From positions 1 to 10,692 of the forward strand of contig CANHUK010000022.1 of the NCBI GenBank assembly GCA_947463755.1: a stretch of DNA of 10,692 nt. Direction: 5' to 3'. Under the pieces are notes generated by a model, which was given only the letters and a program-made list of their open reading frames with translations, made no database searches and was not told the DNA's origin. This document shows, one piece after another, positions 8,207 to 10,692 of the stretch. How positions within the stretch are numbered: the stretch's first letter is position 1; the number at the start of each line of letters is the position of its first letter. The DNA comes from Chitinophagaceae bacterium. Its GTDB lineage: Bacteria > Bacteroidota > Bacteroidia > Chitinophagales > Chitinophagaceae. Both the position numbers and the translations under genes were made by a program.

Positions 8207-9355
8207 TCAAACCCTGGTCCGCCCGATCAGTCCGCTCACGAAATGCCAAAGCGGCCTCAAAGGCTTCAGGATGGGATAATAGTTAAAGATGGGGCCCTCG
8301 ATCTCGAAGGCTTCATGCGGCACGGGCGCTTCCTGCATGAGCCGGTCGAACTCCTCCTCGGTGAATCCAAGTTTCTTCAGGACATACAACTTATCGGCCC
8401 TTAAAGATTCGGGATCATACAAAGGAGCCTCAAGCTCCCGCAGCGCCTGATCCCGGTCGATCTGACCCGAGCAGATCAATGTGGAGAGATGCGCCTTGCG
8501 CTTGTCGACCTTAAACTTTACCGGTAGGATATAGGCCTGATAGAACTTCGTGAAGATGGATTCATAATGCTTACCCCCGTAATCCTGCCAGTCGAGTGCA
8601 TGCTTGAGCGTCTCTTTGGCTTCGGCCTTGTTGTAGGGAACGAGATTCAGCAGCTCTACGGTTTCAATTCCGCTGCGACGTATGCGATCCTTCGTCCGCT
8701 TGTCGATCAGCGGAAATGATTTGAGGGGAATGGTGCCGTACTTCCGATGGATATCGCGAATATTGATATAATCGGACTTCTTATGCGTCCAGTGGTACGG
8801 GAGGACACCTTCCGTCACCACATTCGATCCGCTGAGCAGGTATTTTATATTGAGTTTGAAGGCAAGCCGGTAGATACTGGCGAAGATGGCATGGTCTGTG
8901 AGCGCCTCGATATCGATCACAGAGGCCTTGAAATATGCCCGCTGAAGATCACGGAATTCATTCCAGTCGATCACGTAGGTCTGCAGATCAAATCCGAGCC
9001 TGTTGACGATATGGGCGATGTTCTGCACCGCCTGCTCCGAATTCCAGCCATTGTCGAAATGTATGCAGAGCGGCCTCAGTCCCAGTTCCTTTGCCAGATA
9101 GGCCAGATAACTACTATCGACCCCTCCGCTCAATCCCAGGATGCAGTCATATTGGCCGGCCCGGCCCGCCGCCTTAATCTCCTCGGTCTTTTCCGCCAGC
9201 AGTCTGGCAGCCTCAGCCGGGGGTGGCACCAACAGACGATGAAGGCGATCGTATTCATGGCAGTAGGAGCAAACGCCATCTGCATCAAAGCGGATGCGTT
9301 CATCCCCCATCGTGTCCATGACACATTTCGTACACCTTTTGTATTCACCACCCAT
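8207..9355 (-). CDS. N-acetyl sugar amidotransferase, WbpG/PseA-like (copy B)
   Basis: From the ATG at 9355 the protein has 382 residues. Its layout matches copy A: C8xxC11 and C29xxC32 at the N-terminus, the PP-loop SGGVDSS at 76-82, HFDNGWNSE, LTDHAI, TEGVLPYHW and DYGGKHYESI, and a shared C-terminal PLRPLW. In a hand alignment of the 89 residues that start at the YDC before the PP-loop, 67 are identical to copy A. The predicted reaction is ATP-dependent conversion of a sugar acetamido group to an acetamidino group, using ammonia from a glutaminase-like partner that is absent from the window. A GTG at 9364 in the same frame would add three residues and overlap the previous gene. The ATG one base after that gene's stop (TGAGATG) is preferred. 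All recognisable motifs are intact, so it is not a decayed duplicate. Confidence 0.88.
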   Translation of the reverse strand: MGGEYKRCTKCVMDTMGDERIRFDADGVCSYCHEYDRLHRLLVPPPAEAARLLAEKTEEIKAAGRAGQYDCILGLSGGVDSSYLAYLAKELGLRPLCIHFDNGWNSEQAVQNIAHIVNRLGFDLQTYVIDWNEFRDLQRAYFKASVIDIEALTDHAIFASIYRLAFKLNIKYLLSGSNVVTEGVLPYHWTHKKSDYINIRDIHRKYGTIPLKSFPLIDKRTKDRIRRSGIETVELLNLVPYNKAEAKETLKHALDWQDYGGKHYESIFTKFYQAYILPVKFKVDKRKAHLSTLICSGQIDRDQALRELEAPLYDPESLRADKLYVLKKLGFTEEEFDRLMQEAPVPHEAFEIEGPIFNYYPILKPLRPLWHFVSGLIGRTRV

Positions 9356-9356
9356 C

Positions 9357-10001
9357 TCAGACACTTAGAAATTTCCTGCGCTGACGGTCGAACTCCGGAC
9401 CCGTCCTGAAAAATCCGTTGTATTCAATATCGTTCCGGTACAATATGCATTGTTCCCGATCCAGCTTTCTGATGAGTTTGGCAGGATTGCCCGCGATCAC
9501 GCAATAACCCTCCGAAAACGACTTGGTCACTACGGATCCTGCGCCAACGATCGTGAAATCTCCAAGTTCGACTTCGGGCAGGATCTTCGCACCCATCCCC
9601 AGCCAGCAGTATTTTCCGATCCTGATCGGCCGGGTAGGGATATTGCGACGCAGATCATAGAGGTCGTGATTCGAGGAGATCAGCCCCACGTTGTTCGCGA
9701 TCTGGGTGTAATCTCCGATATAGATCGGATTGACAGCCTGGATATAGCAGCCCTTTTCGTAGCCCGGATTCGTATCCACGCCGCAATATACACGACGGGC
9801 ACCGCGCACTACACTGCCAGGGTGCATGGGCCAGTATGCCTCCCGGTTGACACCGATCAGCTTCTGAAAGAACCAGTGATGGAACCGTACCGGCGTCTGG
9901 CTTTTCCGGGTTTCGCGGATGATGCGCGGCAGCCGAATGAGGATGGCCCAGTCGCGATAGTAACTGTAGAGTTTGGAAATGGAACGTCGCAACCCTGTCA
10001 T
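9357..10001 (-). CDS. Left-handed beta-helix (hexapeptide-repeat) acyltransferase
   Basis: From the ATG at 10001 the protein has 214 residues. A helical N-terminal part (about 1-65) precedes hexapeptide-type coils: YIQAVNPIYIGDYTQIANNVGLISS (86-110), IRIGKYCWLGMGAKILPEV (126-144), then ELGDFTIVGAGSVVTK (145-160) and the closing GYCVIAGNPAKLIRKL (165-180). H112 in SSNHDLYDL sits where the catalytic His of acetyl-CoA-dependent sugar O-acetyltransferases is found in the CysE/LacA/WcaF group. It is probably a cytoplasmic trimer that acetylates a sugar or nucleotide sugar of this pathway. The frame is open upstream to 10217, but that part overlaps wzt and lacks family features. The ATG at 10001 overlaps the wzt stop as ATGA. 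The family assignment is sure; the acceptor, and whether N- or O-acylation occurs, is not. Confidence 0.86.
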   Translation of the reverse strand: MTGLRRSISKLYSYYRDWAILIRLPRIIRETRKSQTPVRFHHWFFQKLIGVNREAYWPMHPGSVVRGARRVYCGVDTNPGYEKGCYIQAVNPIYIGDYTQIANNVGLISSNHDLYDLRRNIPTRPIRIGKYCWLGMGAKILPEVELGDFTIVGAGSVVTKSFSEGYCVIAGNPAKLIRKLDREQCILYRNDIEYNGFFRTGPEFDRQRRKFLSV

Positions 10002-10692
10002 GGCATGATGGAATTGATCTGTCTCCAGCTGGAATGCTGGAACATATTGAGTTCGGCGTATTTGTCGAAGTAGGTCACCGAACCATTCAGGTCGCGGCTG
10101 AGCACTTCGAACTCGATGGCGCGCTCCACCTCGTCGTCGATCTTCTCTCCCATACGTTTTACCCAGACCGTGACATAGTAGGTGCCGGGCAGTGTCTGCA
10201 GGAAGGGCACGGTGCACTCCACTTCATGAACACCCTTGTCGAAACGGGTCTGGAAACCTTCCCACGGACTCACATATCCCACCAGCGTCACCCCCTGGAT
10301 ATTGTTGATGCACCATCCGATCTCCAGGTTTCGGATGTCTTCGAAGAGTTCAAATGATATGCAAAGACGGAATACATTCCCGATGAAGAGTGTGCTGGTA
10401 ACAATGCCCTCTGCATCCATCAGTCTGACAGAACGCAATTTGGAAAAGGCGCAAATATGGTGCCGGGCATCGGCGAGGTCCACCGCACCGGTGGCTGACT
10501 TGGACGACCGAACATATCGCTCGATACCCGCATTTACATCTCCGGTAAAATCAATACGTCCATGCTGAAGGATGATCGCACTGCGGCAAAGCGTACTGAT
10601 GGCGGCCATATTGTGGCTGACGAACAGGATCGTACGGCCTTCTCCCTTGCTGACTTCACCCATCTTCCCCAGGCATTTCTGCTGGAACTCAA
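9998..10692 (-). CDS. wzt: Wzt: ATPase of ABC polysaccharide exporter, C-terminal part (cut by window edge)
   Basis: The frame is open to the right edge, where it reads EFQQKCLGKMGEVSKGEGR, then TILFVSHNMAAI. This is the end of the ABC nucleotide-binding domain, with the H-loop His in SHN, as in Wzt/KpsT-type exporters. Walker A, Walker B and the signature motif lie beyond the edge. After LQHGRIDFTGDVNAGIERYV there is a C-terminal domain of about 160 residues, including GNVFRLCISFELFEDIRNLEIGW (split here as the strands around residues FRLCISFELFE and LEIGWCINN), VECTVPFLQTLPGTYYVTVWV and AIEFEVLS. These beta strands match the carbohydrate-binding Wzt C-terminal domain that recognises the finished glycan. 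The protein would drive export of the lipid-linked polysaccharide across the inner membrane with Wzm. It is followed by the beta-helix acyltransferase with an ATGA overlap. Confidence 0.9.
   Translation of the reverse strand, partial: EFQQKCLGKMGEVSKGEGRTILFVSHNMAAISTLCRSAIILQHGRIDFTGDVNAGIERYVRSSKSATGAVDLADARHHICAFSKLRSVRLMDAEGIVTSTLFIGNVFRLCISFELFEDIRNLEIGWCINNIQGVTLVGYVSPWEGFQTRFDKGVHEVECTVPFLQTLPGTYYVTVWVKRMGEKIDDEVERAIEFEVLSRDLNGSVTYFDKYAELNMFQHSSWRQINSIMP

Noticed and set aside
10002..10217. N-terminal extension of the beta-helix acyltransferase frame (72 residues)
   Set aside because: It overlaps the wzt coding sequence, looks like an out-of-frame translation, and the ATG at 10001 forms an ATGA overlap with the wzt stop.
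1..10692. Search for CRISPR arrays, insertion sequences, tRNA or rRNA genes and attachment sites
   Set aside because: No direct-repeat arrays, transposase-like proteins, terminal inverted repeats or structured RNA genes were seen; the window is nearly all protein-coding.

Overview
The window lies wholly inside a surface-polysaccharide (O-antigen or exopolysaccharide) assembly locus. All eleven genes that I can support are on the minus strand and are packed almost end to end. Read in transcription order, from high to low coordinates, they are: the 3' end of the ABC-exporter ATPase Wzt; a left-handed beta-helix acyltransferase; an N-acetyl sugar amidotransferase (copy B); a membrane acyltransferase of the OafA type; a GT2 glycosyltransferase; a GT4 glycosyltransferase; a poorly recognisable GT-B-like protein; a second GT4; a second N-acetyl sugar amidotransferase (copy A); a second GT2; and the 5' part of an FkbM-type methyltransferase cut by the left edge.

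The genes fit one job. Five glycosyltransferase-like enzymes would build the sugar chain. Two PP-loop amidotransferases would turn N-acetyl sugars into amidino sugars. Two different acyltransferases and a methyltransferase would decorate the chain. Wzt, whose C-terminal carbohydrate-binding domain is visible, would power export through a Wzm partner, presumably encoded beyond the right edge. The export route is therefore ABC-dependent (Wzm/Wzt), not Wzx/Wzy, as far as this window shows. No nucleotide-sugar biosynthesis gene and no glutaminase/synthase pair (HisH/HisF type) to supply ammonia to the amidotransferases is present.

Junctions are very tight. There are three ATGA overlaps (at 328-331, 1371-1374 and 9998-10001), one TGATG overlap (7088-7092) and several gaps of 1 to 10 bases. 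This argues for a single polycistronic, translationally coupled operon. The longest non-coding stretch is only 58 bases (2532-2589), and I see no promoter or convincing terminator anywhere. Several long open frames start too early, and I moved those starts to the coupled ATG codons.

The organism is Gram-negative, because it has a Wzt exporter and O-antigen style genes, and by eye the GC content is a little above 50 percent. The Wzt sequence and the mix of genes would suit a Bacteroidota lineage, but this is a weak inference and other Gram-negative phyla are not excluded. The most notable point is the pair of diverged, apparently intact amidotransferase paralogues in one operon, followed by a glycosyltransferase-like protein with little recognisable family signature.
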